Shown here: piece by piece, positions 11,648-20,449 of the stretch | Layout: each line of letters starts with the position of its first letter | How positions within the stretch are numbered: position 1 is the stretch's first letter | Assembly (NCBI GenBank): GCA_018660405.1 | Contig: JABJKL010000057.1 | Span: 1-32,349 of the forward strand | DNA from: Pseudomonadota bacterium | GTDB taxonomy: Bacteria; Pseudomonadota; Gammaproteobacteria; Arenicellales; Arenicellaceae | Direction of reading: 5' to 3' | Length of the DNA stretch: 32,349 nt | The notes under the pieces: generated by a model | The model's input: only the letters and a program-made list of their open reading frames with translations | The model's database searches: none | What the model was told of the DNA's origin: nothing | Translations under genes and position numbers: made by a program

Positions 11648-11932
11648 GTGTTTGATCAGCGCCAGTGGGCATCGAGCCGATATTTCAAAGCGTGTAATAA
11701 AGAAAACGGCCTGGATCATTCACGTTTGGGTTTAGCAATATCTAAAAAAATATCCAAATCGGCTGTTGTGCGGAACATGTTGAAGCGACATATTCGGGAA
11801 AGTTTTCGGTGTAATCAAAAAGTTATTAAAGGCCTTGATATTATTGTTTTATCCAAACAAGAAAGCGTGATGGCTAATTCAATAGAGTTAAGGCAGGACT
11901 TAAATTTATTATGGAAGCGCTGTCAAAAATAG
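11648..11932 (+). CDS. rnpA: Ribonuclease P protein component; true N-terminus probably lies upstream (see findings)
   Basis: LGLAISKKISKSAVVRNMLKRHIRESFR is the RnpA signature; position between rpmH and yidD. The same frame is open upstream with RnpA-like sequence NNRLQRWRKLQSADHYKQVFDQ but has no ATG/GTG/TTG there. Confidence 0.9.
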   Translation: MFDQRQWASSRYFKACNKENGLDHSRLGLAISKKISKSAVVRNMLKRHIRESFRCNQKVIKGLDIIVLSKQESVMANSIELRQDLNLLWKRCQK

Positions 11933-12162
11933 CAGTAACGCCATTTATCGTTTTACTTAAACTCTATAAATTGATTGTTAGCCCCTGGCTGGGCGAGCGC
12001 TGTCGATTTAGCCCGAGCTGTGCGGATTATGCGCAAGAAAGTTTGTCTCAACACGGGTTTTTGCGTGGAGCTCTATTCACGGTAAAACGAATCGCACGTT
12101 GCCATCCCCTCGGCGGCGAGGGTCTTGACCCCGTGCCGCAAAAACAAGCCCCCCGACGGTAA
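11911..12162 (+). CDS. yidD: Membrane protein insertion efficiency factor YidD
   Basis: LLKLYKLIVSPWLGERCRFSPSCADYAQESLSQHGFLRGALFTVKRIARCHPLGGEGLDPVP; overlaps rnpA end. Confidence 0.97.
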   Translation: MEALSKIAVTPFIVLLKLYKLIVSPWLGERCRFSPSCADYAQESLSQHGFLRGALFTVKRIARCHPLGGEGLDPVPQKQAPRR

Positions 12163-12177
12163 AGACAGAAACTCAAA

Positions 12178-13899
12178 ATGGAAATACAAAAAAACATTCT
12201 AATCGTGGCGGTAGTGGTGCTATCGTTTATTTTGTATCAACGCTGGCAAGAATTTCAGCAAGAATACGCAGCGGAACACCTGGTAAACACCGAGTATGTG
12301 GAGCGAGAGAATTCTTCTGTTGTTCCCCAAGCTGCAGATATACCCGAAGTATCTGAATTAAGCGGGCAAGAAGAGAGCGGGCTTCCATCAACACCTGAGG
12401 CGACACAGCCTAATGTCGTGGACGAACCGTTATCAAGCGCCGGCAGATTCATTGAAATTACAACAGACCTTGTTCGAGCCAAAATAAACACGGTGGGCGG
12501 CACGCTGGCTTATTTGGAATTAATCGAAGAGCCAGAAACGGTTGAACAACCAGACATCGGGTACAAACTTCTCAAAACGCCGACATCTGCGAGCACGCAA
12601 GATCAGTTTGTTGCACAAAGCGGCCTGATTGGTCGAGACGGCACCTACCCGAACCATCACACCGTTTTTAGTGCCGAACGTGAAGCCTACCAGCTAAACG
12701 ACGAGTTGTTGCGCGTACCGCTGAACTGGACAGACGAGCGCGGCGTTCAATATATTAAGGAGTTTGTGTTTCATCGCGACAGCTATGTTGTTGATGTGAC
12801 GTATACCATAAAAAACGAATCAACAGAACAGATTAGTGTTTACCCCTATGCGCAGCTAAGCAGAACAGACCCAAGCTCTAACTCTGGGGGTGGGTTTGGG
12901 CGATTGCCAAGTTATCTGGGCGGGGTGATTTATACGGATGATGAGAAATACCAAAAAGTAGATTTTGGTGATATGGATGATGCAAACTTAACCGTTCAAA
13001 CGCCCAATGGTTGGGTGGCAATGATAGAGCATTATTTTGTTGCGGCGTGGCTTCCTCAGCGTGGCCAGCCGAAAGAGCTTTATTCTCTGGTTTCAAATAC
13101 CGGCCCAAGGCCGGTGTATAGCATCGGTTATAAATCACTGGAAGCGACAAGACTTTCTGCTGGCCAATCAGGCACCATTGCTTCAATGTTGTACGCGGGA
13201 CCGAAAGAGCAATACCGCCTGCGAGCGATCGAAGAAGGAATGAGCCAGGAGGGCTTAAAACTAACCGTAGACTACGGTTGGCTTACGGTAGTGGCAAGCC
13301 CTTTGTTTTGGTTGTTGGAAAAAATTCATGGCGCGGTTGGCAACTGGGGTTGGGCCATTATTTTTCTAACAATATTGATTAAGGCGCTGTTTTATCCGTT
13401 ATCCGCCGCGAGCTACAAATCCATGGCCGCGATGAAACGATTGCAGCCAAGAATGGCGACGTTAAAAGAGCGGTACGCAGACGATAAACAAAAGTTCCAG
13501 GCGGCAATGATGGAGCTTTACAAAGCAGAGAAGGTCAATCCGGCGGGTGGCTGCCTGCCTATTTTGATTCAAATACCCGTGTTTCTCGCGCTTTATTGGG
13601 TGTTGTTAGAAAGCGTTGAGCTTCGGCAGGCAGATTTTGCCTTGTGGTGGAACGATCTGTCCTCACCAGATCCATATTATGTGTTGCCAGTTTTAATGGG
13701 TGCGTCCATGTTTTTTCAGCAGAAATTAAATCCAGCGCCAGTGGATCCGATGCAACAAAAAATAATGATGTTCATGCCGTTGGTTTTAACCTTTTTGTTT
13801 TTAAGCTTTCCGCAAGGATTGGTTCTTTATTGGGTCGTGAACAACTGCCTTTCTATTGCTCAGCAATGGCTAATTAACAAGCGTGCCGGAGCCACCTAA
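12178..13899 (+). CDS. yidC: Membrane protein insertase YidC
   Basis: MEIQKNILIVAVVVLSFILYQRWQ; periplasmic P1 domain; GWAIIFLTILIKALFYPLSAASYKSMAAMKRLQPRM; NPAGGCLPILIQIPVFLALYWVLLESVELRQA. Confidence 0.98.
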   Translation: MEIQKNILIVAVVVLSFILYQRWQEFQQEYAAEHLVNTEYVERENSSVVPQAADIPEVSELSGQEESGLPSTPEATQPNVVDEPLSSAGRFIEITTDLVRAKINTVGGTLAYLELIEEPETVEQPDIGYKLLKTPTSASTQDQFVAQSGLIGRDGTYPNHHTVFSAEREAYQLNDELLRVPLNWTDERGVQYIKEFVFHRDSYVVDVTYTIKNESTEQISVYPYAQLSRTDPSSNSGGGFGRLPSYLGGVIYTDDEKYQKVDFGDMDDANLTVQTPNGWVAMIEHYFVAAWLPQRGQPKELYSLVSNTGPRPVYSIGYKSLEATRLSAGQSGTIASMLYAGPKEQYRLRAIEEGMSQEGLKLTVDYGWLTVVASPLFWLLEKIHGAVGNWGWAIIFLTILIKALFYPLSAASYKSMAAMKRLQPRMATLKERYADDKQKFQAAMMELYKAEKVNPAGGCLPILIQIPVFLALYWVLLESVELRQADFALWWNDLSSPDPYYVLPVLMGASMFFQQKLNPAPVDPMQQKIMMFMPLVLTFLFLSFPQGLVLYWVVNNCLSIAQQWLINKRAGAT

Positions 13900-13996
13900 A
13901 CACTACTGCCGCGCGACTCTAAGCACCACATCGAACTGATATTGCTATATTCAGAGTGCTCCAGATGATTCAAGACAAGGCCCAACCCCAAGGAAA

Positions 13997-15310
13997 GTGA
14001 TCAGCGATACTATTGCAGCAATAGCCACCCCTCCAGGTATTGGTGGGGTTGGTATCCTTCGTTTATCGGGTAAAGATGCGCACGCGATTGGTGCGGCGGT
14101 TGCTGGTAAAGTCCCAGCGGCGGGCAGGTTTAAATATCGGCGTTTTCGAGATGCTGCCGGCAATGAAATAGATCAGGGTCTGGTGCTTTGTTTTGGTGCG
14201 CCAGCGTCATTTACTGGGGAAGACGTTGTTGAATTACATGGCCATGGGGGCCCAACCCCCATGGCTATGTTATTGACTGCCTGCATTGATGCTGGCGCGC
14301 GTGAAGCGATACCGGGAGAATTTAGTCAGCGCGCATTCTTGAACGACCGTATCGATTTGACGCAAGCGGAAGCGATCGCGGATCTCATTAGTAGTGCGAC
14401 CGAACAAGCTGCACGAAGCGCGCTTAGGTCTATAAAGGGCGATTTTTCGGAACATATACAAAACCTCGAACAAGAGCTTATTAATTTTCGAATGTATGTT
14501 GAAGCAGCGATTGACTTTCCGGAAGAAGAAATAGATTTTCTTGCAGATGAAGGAGTACAAAAGCGGCTGCAGAAGATCAAAAGTCAGCTGCAAGAAACGG
14601 TTGAGAGCGCAACCGCAGGTGAGCTTTTACAACAGGGTGTGCAAATTGCTCTGGTGGGTGAGCCCAACGTGGGTAAGTCAAGCCTGTTTAATGCCTTGGT
14701 CGGATCCGAAACAGCCATAGTTACTGATATTCCCGGCACTACGCGTGATGTGATCGCCAAGTCAATTAACCTGGGTGGTCTGCTTGTACATTTGCTTGAT
14801 ACTGCGGGCTTGTGCGAAAGTGAAGATACTGTTGAAAAGATAGGTATAGATCGGGCAAGGCGAGCTCTTGAGGAGGCAGACCTGGTGCTTGAGCTGCGCG
14901 ATAGTACAAACAAGGCAGCAAAAAACGGACCCAATATCGAGAGCGCATTAGTCGTAAACACAAAAGCAGACCTTAGTAGAGGCCACCAAGGAGCTAGTGG
15001 TGGCGAAATACTCGTCTCGTCTAAAACAACAGAAGGAATTCCTGAACTGATTCAGCAAATAAAAAATCGGGTAGGTTTCAGCAATAGCACAGATAATGCC
15101 TTTAGTGCCCGCAAGCGGCACATCAACCTTTTGGATGCCGCGTTGTCGGCCGTTGTGCGTGGCGAGACCGAATTAAACAGTGCCGGAGCGGGTGAATTGT
15201 TAGCCGAGGAGTTGCGCGTAGCGCACGATGCCTTAGGAGAAATAACGGGCAAAATGACAGCAGACGATCTTCTTGGTGAGATCTTTTCAGGGTTTTGTAT
15301 AGGCAAATAG
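13997..15310 (+). CDS. mnmE: tRNA uridine-5-carboxymethylaminomethyl modification GTPase MnmE (GTG start)
   Basis: DTIAAIATPPGIGGVGILRLSG; G1 GEPNVGKSSLFNAL; DIPGTTRD; DTAGL; C-terminal CIGK. Confidence 0.98.
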   Translation: MISDTIAAIATPPGIGGVGILRLSGKDAHAIGAAVAGKVPAAGRFKYRRFRDAAGNEIDQGLVLCFGAPASFTGEDVVELHGHGGPTPMAMLLTACIDAGAREAIPGEFSQRAFLNDRIDLTQAEAIADLISSATEQAARSALRSIKGDFSEHIQNLEQELINFRMYVEAAIDFPEEEIDFLADEGVQKRLQKIKSQLQETVESATAGELLQQGVQIALVGEPNVGKSSLFNALVGSETAIVTDIPGTTRDVIAKSINLGGLLVHLLDTAGLCESEDTVEKIGIDRARRALEEADLVLELRDSTNKAAKNGPNIESALVVNTKADLSRGHQGASGGEILVSSKTTEGIPELIQQIKNRVGFSNSTDNAFSARKRHINLLDAALSAVVRGETELNSAGAGELLAEELRVAHDALGEITGKMTADDLLGEIFSGFCIGK

Positions 15311-15338
15311 TAGATGTTAATCAACGCAGGAGAAGCAG

Positions 15339-15854
15339 ATGAATAATTATTGGCGTAATGTTTTAGTGGCCCTTACGGTGGCCGCAGCTTCTCTAAGCAC
15401 ACAAGCTCAGGAAGAGAGTGAAGGCGCGGTTACTGAGGAAGCCTACGGCGATTGGAGGGTGCGCTGCCAACAAACTGAAAATGATGTAAATACGTGCATT
15501 ATGATCCAGCAGGCGATGCTCGAAGAAAGCGGTGAAATGTTAATGCTGATCAACGTTGCGTATTTACCTGAGCAAGAGCAGCCCACGATGGGCATATTGG
15601 TGCCTTTGGGCGTGTCGCTCGCGACCGGCGTAAATTTTCAGCTGGGAGAGGGCGACGAAAACACGAGCGTCTTGGGCTACAGCCACTGCGATCAAAACGG
15701 TTGTTATGCGAGCCTGTTGTTAAGCGATGAAGCCGTTGAGCAAATTACCGCTGTTGGTTCGGGCTTCGTTTCATTTATGACATTGCAAGGCCAGCCGGTA
15801 AATGTACCGTTTTCGCCAAACGGATTTAGTGGTGCTTTGGAGTCATTGCGCTGA
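15339..15854 (+). CDS. IalB-family (invasion-associated locus B-like) secreted protein
   Basis: Signal peptide (LVALTVAAASLSTQA), YGDWRVRCQQTENDVNTCIMIQQ and YSHCDQNGCYASLLLSDEAV with the four-Cys IalB-like pattern. Confidence 0.8.
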   Translation: MNNYWRNVLVALTVAAASLSTQAQEESEGAVTEEAYGDWRVRCQQTENDVNTCIMIQQAMLEESGEMLMLINVAYLPEQEQPTMGILVPLGVSLATGVNFQLGEGDENTSVLGYSHCDQNGCYASLLLSDEAVEQITAVGSGFVSFMTLQGQPVNVPFSPNGFSGALESLR

Positions 15855-15929
15855 TTATTGACGGAGTATGATTTTGGAGCCGGCCGAGAAGCCGGAGGGC
15901 ATTATCGTTCGTCCATAAAAACCAAACCG

Positions 15930-17594
15930 TTATGCGAGTAATCTCTTGCCGTTTAAATTAGTGCCAAAACGACTTGCCAGAAGATCTAGCCCACGGCTGG
16001 AATAGTACAGAAGCAGCCACCCTGCCAGTACCGATAGAATTGCCATTGACCAGGGCCGCAGCAATGGTTGATATAGGTCACCCTCGTAAACAAGAATCGG
16101 GTCGGTTTCGCCAGGATTCGTACGGATAATGAGTTCATCGCCGTTTTGGCTAACTTCGGCAATACCGCTTACAGGGATTAGTTTTGCCACATCGAGCCCA
16201 AGGGGTCCCGTCAACCATGGGAACTCTATATTTAAATTTCTAATCCGGTAAGTTCCGGGAGCGTTACCGGGGTCGAAACGAAGCTTGTTTATTCGGAACT
16301 CGCGTATATTGAACGTTCGCGCCTCCCAGCGGCCTCCATCAATACGAAAAAATTTGGAGTCCTTTTCACTAAATTCGCTAGTTTCGGTGGTAAAAAACTG
16401 GGTCAGCGTAGGTTGCTCGGAATAGATCTCTGCCTGTATAGAAATCTGAAAATCAAACGGGTGTGTTGCGCGAATAACAAAAAACGCACAAATAAAAATA
16501 AAAATAGCGGAACGTGCGGCCAGTAATCGAGGGTTTTTTCTGTTCGATATTTTCCGCGCTAAATACTTGCCAAAAGCGATACCTGGTTTTTCGATAAGCA
16601 AGTAGCCGACCAGGGCCAACGCAAAAGAGGCAACGAAACAAGCAATGTTGAATTGCCAATTTGGGAGCTCGAAATCACGGACGTAAATGATAACGACGGG
16701 ATGCCACAGGTAAAAACCATAGCCAACGACACCCAATAAACGCAGCCAGGGATTACCCCAAAATCGCGATTTGTAACTGGCCACACCGATAACCAACAAC
16801 ATACATGCCGGATAAACGAAATGGCCCATTGCCCACATAGCCATCCAATCGGTAAAACCAATAAAGTGGCGATATTTTTCCGCAATGCCAACATCCAGGC
16901 CAAAACCCAAAATACCCAGCAAGCCCAAGCAAGTCAAAATCTTACCTACTCTGGGGGTAATCATAGGCTGGGCATGTACAGCAGCCATTCCCAATATAAA
17001 CGGTGTGAAGTAGGGCATGCCGCCATGTAGTACTAACACCATTTTATGTTCGAAGTACCACCAAACAGGAAAGGCCAGCGCTAGCAGAATAATCAAGCGA
17101 ATTTTGGGGTTAATGATAGGCGCCAGCACCAAGATCAAAAAGGGTAGAAATAGATAAAAAATCAGCTCGACTTTTATTGTCCATAAATGGTGGTCACCCA
17201 TTAGCCCAAGCAAATGTAGATTAATCCACAGCGGGTTAATTTCGCCCCAGGGTTGAGTCCAATACATACTCATCACGACTAGAACGACCACGAATAAGGG
17301 CACGATCCTGAAAAGTCGCCGGGTAAAATACGCAATAAGTGTGCCGCCCGTTGGTAGTGGTTGTTCTATGCGCAGAAACACCAGATACAGGAGGTAGCCG
17401 CTGAGCGTAAAGAAAAGCCAAACACCGACGGGGCCAAACACTACGTGGGGGACGGTTCCCAAGTGTTGTAGAAAAACCATTATTGCAGCTACCGCACGAA
17501 CTCCATCAAAGTTTTCAACCAGTGGGCCGGTTGAGGGCTTGTGGGTAATCAGTTGGTCGCGCCAATCAGTAATAGATTGCCAGAGGTTTGACAT
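15930..17594 (-). CDS. Acyltransferase family 3 (OafA/YrhL-like) with C-terminal periplasmic domain
   Basis: FDGVRAVAAIMVFLQHLG...GPVGVWLFFTLSGYLLYLVFLR...YFTRRLFRIVPLF is the Acyl_transf_3 core with multiple TM helices; then a ~130-aa soluble segment and a final TM (MAILSVLAGWLLLYYS). Confidence 0.88.
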   Translation of the reverse strand: MSNLWQSITDWRDQLITHKPSTGPLVENFDGVRAVAAIMVFLQHLGTVPHVVFGPVGVWLFFTLSGYLLYLVFLRIEQPLPTGGTLIAYFTRRLFRIVPLFVVVLVVMSMYWTQPWGEINPLWINLHLLGLMGDHHLWTIKVELIFYLFLPFLILVLAPIINPKIRLIILLALAFPVWWYFEHKMVLVLHGGMPYFTPFILGMAAVHAQPMITPRVGKILTCLGLLGILGFGLDVGIAEKYRHFIGFTDWMAMWAMGHFVYPACMLLVIGVASYKSRFWGNPWLRLLGVVGYGFYLWHPVVIIYVRDFELPNWQFNIACFVASFALALVGYLLIEKPGIAFGKYLARKISNRKNPRLLAARSAIFIFICAFFVIRATHPFDFQISIQAEIYSEQPTLTQFFTTETSEFSEKDSKFFRIDGGRWEARTFNIREFRINKLRFDPGNAPGTYRIRNLNIEFPWLTGPLGLDVAKLIPVSGIAEVSQNGDELIIRTNPGETDPILVYEGDLYQPLLRPWSMAILSVLAGWLLLYYSSRGLDLLASRFGTNLNGKRLLA

Positions 17595-17790
17595 GGTAAT
17601 TTTGTGCGGCTAAGAGGGCGCGCGTTAGTGTGCGGCCAACTTTACGAGGTTTCTGAATAAGTGTAAACAGCCCTTGCAGATCAGCGTGGCATATTGGCCC
17701 AAGTGTAGGCACCAACAAAACGAGAATTCCCTTTTATTATAAAAAACAATAGAATACGGCACCCTGTTTCTAAAGCCTTTGAGCGAGCAA

Positions 17791-19680
17791 ATGACATTTG
17801 CGAACCAACAATATGACGTCATTGTAGTTGGTGGCGGCCATGCAGGCACTGAGGCTGCTTTGGCGGCGGCACGCATGGGTGTTCGCACTTTATTGCTCAC
17901 GCAGAGCATCGAGACGATTGGTCAAATGTCGTGTAATCCGGCGATTGGCGGGATTGGCAAGGGGCATATAGTAAAAGAAGTGGACGCAATGGGTGGAGCC
18001 ATGGCTGAAGCAGTTGACCAGGCAGGAATACAATTTCGTGTGTTAAATGCGCGCAAGGGCCCAGCGGTCAGAGCTACGCGAGCCCAAGCGGACAGGATGC
18101 TATATAAGGCTGCGATTCGTAAAATCGTCGAAAATCAGCGGGGCTTGGATATATTTCAGCAGTCAGTTGATAACCTGATTATAGAAAATGATCAAGTATC
18201 GGGCGTCGTTACCCAAACAGGGGTTAAGCTTTACGCAGCGAATGTAGTATTGACTACAGGCACATTTCTCGGCGGCGTTATTCATATTGGTGAAGAAAAC
18301 CACCAGGGAGGGCGTGCCGGAGATCCGCCAGCGAATGCGCTTTCGAAATGCATTCGTAATCTACCCTTTCGGGTTTCAAGACTAAAGACCGGAACACCCG
18401 CAAGGCTTGACGGACGTACGCTTAACTACGAAGTAATGACACGTCAGCCCGGCGACCAGCCGGCCCCGGTGTTTTCTTTCCTGGGTTCGTCGCAACAGCA
18501 CCCAAGGCAGATAGATTGCCATATCACGCACACCAACGAAAGAACGCACGACATCATTCGCGGCGGACTTGATCGGTCACCGATGTATTCGGGCGCTATT
18601 GATGGTGTTGGCCCGCGGTATTGTCCGTCAATAGAAGATAAGGTTGTGCGATTTGCAGACCGTTCGAGCCATCAAATTTTCGTAGAACCCGAAGGTTTAA
18701 ACACGACAGCGGTATACCCCAACGGTATATCCACTTCATTGCCCTACGATGTTCAAGAAACGTTCATTCGCAGTATAGCGGGGTTTGAGTCGGCTCGAAT
18801 TACGCAACCTGGATACGCGATCGAATATGACTTCATGGATCCGCGCGATATAAAACCTACATTAGAGACGAAATTTGTGGGGGGGTTATTCTTCGCTGGC
18901 CAAATCAATGGTACGACAGGTTATGAAGAAGCCGCGGGGCAAGGGTTGTTAGCCGGTTTAAATGCGGGCTTGCGGGCTCAAGGTAAGCCCGGCTGGTATC
19001 CGCGGCGCGATCAGGCATACATCGGAGTGCTGGTTGACGATTTAACCACGGCAGGCACACAAGAACCCTATCGAATGTTCACTTCACGCGCGGAACACCG
19101 CTTGATTTTGCGAGAAGACAACGCTGATTTAAGGTTAACTGAAGTGGCCCGAGCGTTTGGTTTGATCGATGAGCGGAGATGGCGGGCATTTTGCCAGAAG
19201 CGTGAAAGTATCGAGACCGAACGGGCGCGGCTTTCGAAGCTGTTCTTACACCCAAACACTTCTGCGGCCGCGCAATATGCCGCGGCTACCGGAAAGGAAA
19301 TCGCCCACGAGGTAAATTCCCTGGAGTTGTTACGGCGGCCAGAAGTTAATTATGATCTATTGATTGGCCTGGATGGGTTTGGCCCCCCAGTAGAGGACGC
19401 AAGGGTGGCCGAGCAGCTTGAAATTCAAGCGCGCTATCACGGGTATATTAAGCGTCAAAACATGGAAATTGAAAAGCGGCGCAAGCACGAGGAAACCGTA
19501 CTGCCAATGGAAATGAATTATGCCGGGGTAACAGGGCTATCGAACGAAGTTAAACAAAAACTTGCTGACCATCGGCCCGGCACTATTGGGCAAGCGTCGC
19601 GGATTTCAGGGGTAACACCCGCATCGATTTCTTTATTGCTGGTGTATTTAAAAAAGCGGGCGATCGTCAGGGCGGCCTAA
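17791..19680 (+). CDS. mnmG: tRNA uridine-5-carboxymethylaminomethyl modification enzyme MnmG (GidA)
   Basis: [23 protein letters not shown]...[45 protein letters not shown]. The ORF track starts at TTG 17779; ATG at 17791 is more likely. Confidence 0.98.
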   Translation: MTFANQQYDVIVVGGGHAGTEAALAAARMGVRTLLLTQSIETIGQMSCNPAIGGIGKGHIVKEVDAMGGAMAEAVDQAGIQFRVLNARKGPAVRATRAQADRMLYKAAIRKIVENQRGLDIFQQSVDNLIIENDQVSGVVTQTGVKLYAANVVLTTGTFLGGVIHIGEENHQGGRAGDPPANALSKCIRNLPFRVSRLKTGTPARLDGRTLNYEVMTRQPGDQPAPVFSFLGSSQQHPRQIDCHITHTNERTHDIIRGGLDRSPMYSGAIDGVGPRYCPSIEDKVVRFADRSSHQIFVEPEGLNTTAVYPNGISTSLPYDVQETFIRSIAGFESARITQPGYAIEYDFMDPRDIKPTLETKFVGGLFFAGQINGTTGYEEAAGQGLLAGLNAGLRAQGKPGWYPRRDQAYIGVLVDDLTTAGTQEPYRMFTSRAEHRLILREDNADLRLTEVARAFGLIDERRWRAFCQKRESIETERARLSKLFLHPNTSAAAQYAAATGKEIAHEVNSLELLRRPEVNYDLLIGLDGFGPPVEDARVAEQLEIQARYHGYIKRQNMEIEKRRKHEETVLPMEMNYAGVTGLSNEVKQKLADHRPGTIGQASRISGVTPASISLLLVYLKKRAIVRAA

Positions 19681-19726
19681 ACTAAACCCGGTAATGCGCC
19701 CGCCAGTGAAATGCTGGCCCCTGGCG

Positions 19727-20437
19727 TTAAAGCGGAATAAACATCGCGGTTGCTAGTCTGCGCACACCGGTTTCAACCAGTCGACCGGAGCCACCACCTA
19801 ACATGTCAACCACTAGACCCTGGTAGTCAATAATCCGGTTTATTAAGCGATCAAAGCTGGTGTTAAGCTCGGTTGGGCTATAAGAATTAGAAATCAGCAT
19901 AAGCCCGCCATCTGGAAGTTGCTTATTGTTTAGTCGCCAATGAGTTATTTCAATATTCCGCGCGGAGTCATATATTTTTTGAGGGTTTATATGATCCAAT
20001 ATAAAGAATTCGGTTTTGTTGTTGTACGATTCCATGATCATACTGCCTAGTCCGACCGTGAACGCCAAAACACGGTCTCCGTCAAAGTGCTCGCTGAAAG
20101 CCAGCTCTAAAGCTTCAATAGACGCTTTGCCTAGGAGTTCATCATGAAACCAGTGTGGCCCGTCGTTGCCAAAGACCTGCAGTAAGCGGGAATCGATGGT
20201 TGTGCCGGGTACCGCTTTGGCAAGTTCTCGCGGATTGCGGCGGTACAGCTTGACCATTAAAGAGTTTACAGACTCGATTTGGCTGGCGACAATTAATTCG
20301 TACACTTTGCCCGAGTCTGATTTAGCCAGATTTCTGACTTGAAAGCTTTCAAGCCCGGTTGATGCGCAGGCGCTTATCAACGTGGCACAGATAATGCTGT
20401 AAAGTGAAACAAAGGGCTTTGAGGATATTTGCGGCAT
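19727..20437 (-). CDS. Uncharacterised lipoprotein
   Basis: 236-aa ORF with lipobox ISAC-A after a hydrophobic leader; no domain recognised. Confidence 0.75.
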   Translation of the reverse strand: MPQISSKPFVSLYSIICATLISACASTGLESFQVRNLAKSDSGKVYELIVASQIESVNSLMVKLYRRNPRELAKAVPGTTIDSRLLQVFGNDGPHWFHDELLGKASIEALELAFSEHFDGDRVLAFTVGLGSMIMESYNNKTEFFILDHINPQKIYDSARNIEITHWRLNNKQLPDGGLMLISNSYSPTELNTSFDRLINRIIDYQGLVVDMLGGGSGRLVETGVRRLATAMFIPL

Positions 20438-20449
20438 GGCAAACAGCGG

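Noticed and set aside
13093-13113. Short hairpin ACCGGCC-CAA-GGCCGGT in yidC
   Set aside because: A 7-bp stem within coding sequence is readily explained by codon content; no T-run or other regulatory context.
19700-19732. Hairpin GCCAG...CTGGC between mnmG and the lipoprotein gene as a terminator
   Set aside because: Stem is only 5 bp with no U-tract on either strand; insufficient for an intrinsic terminator call.
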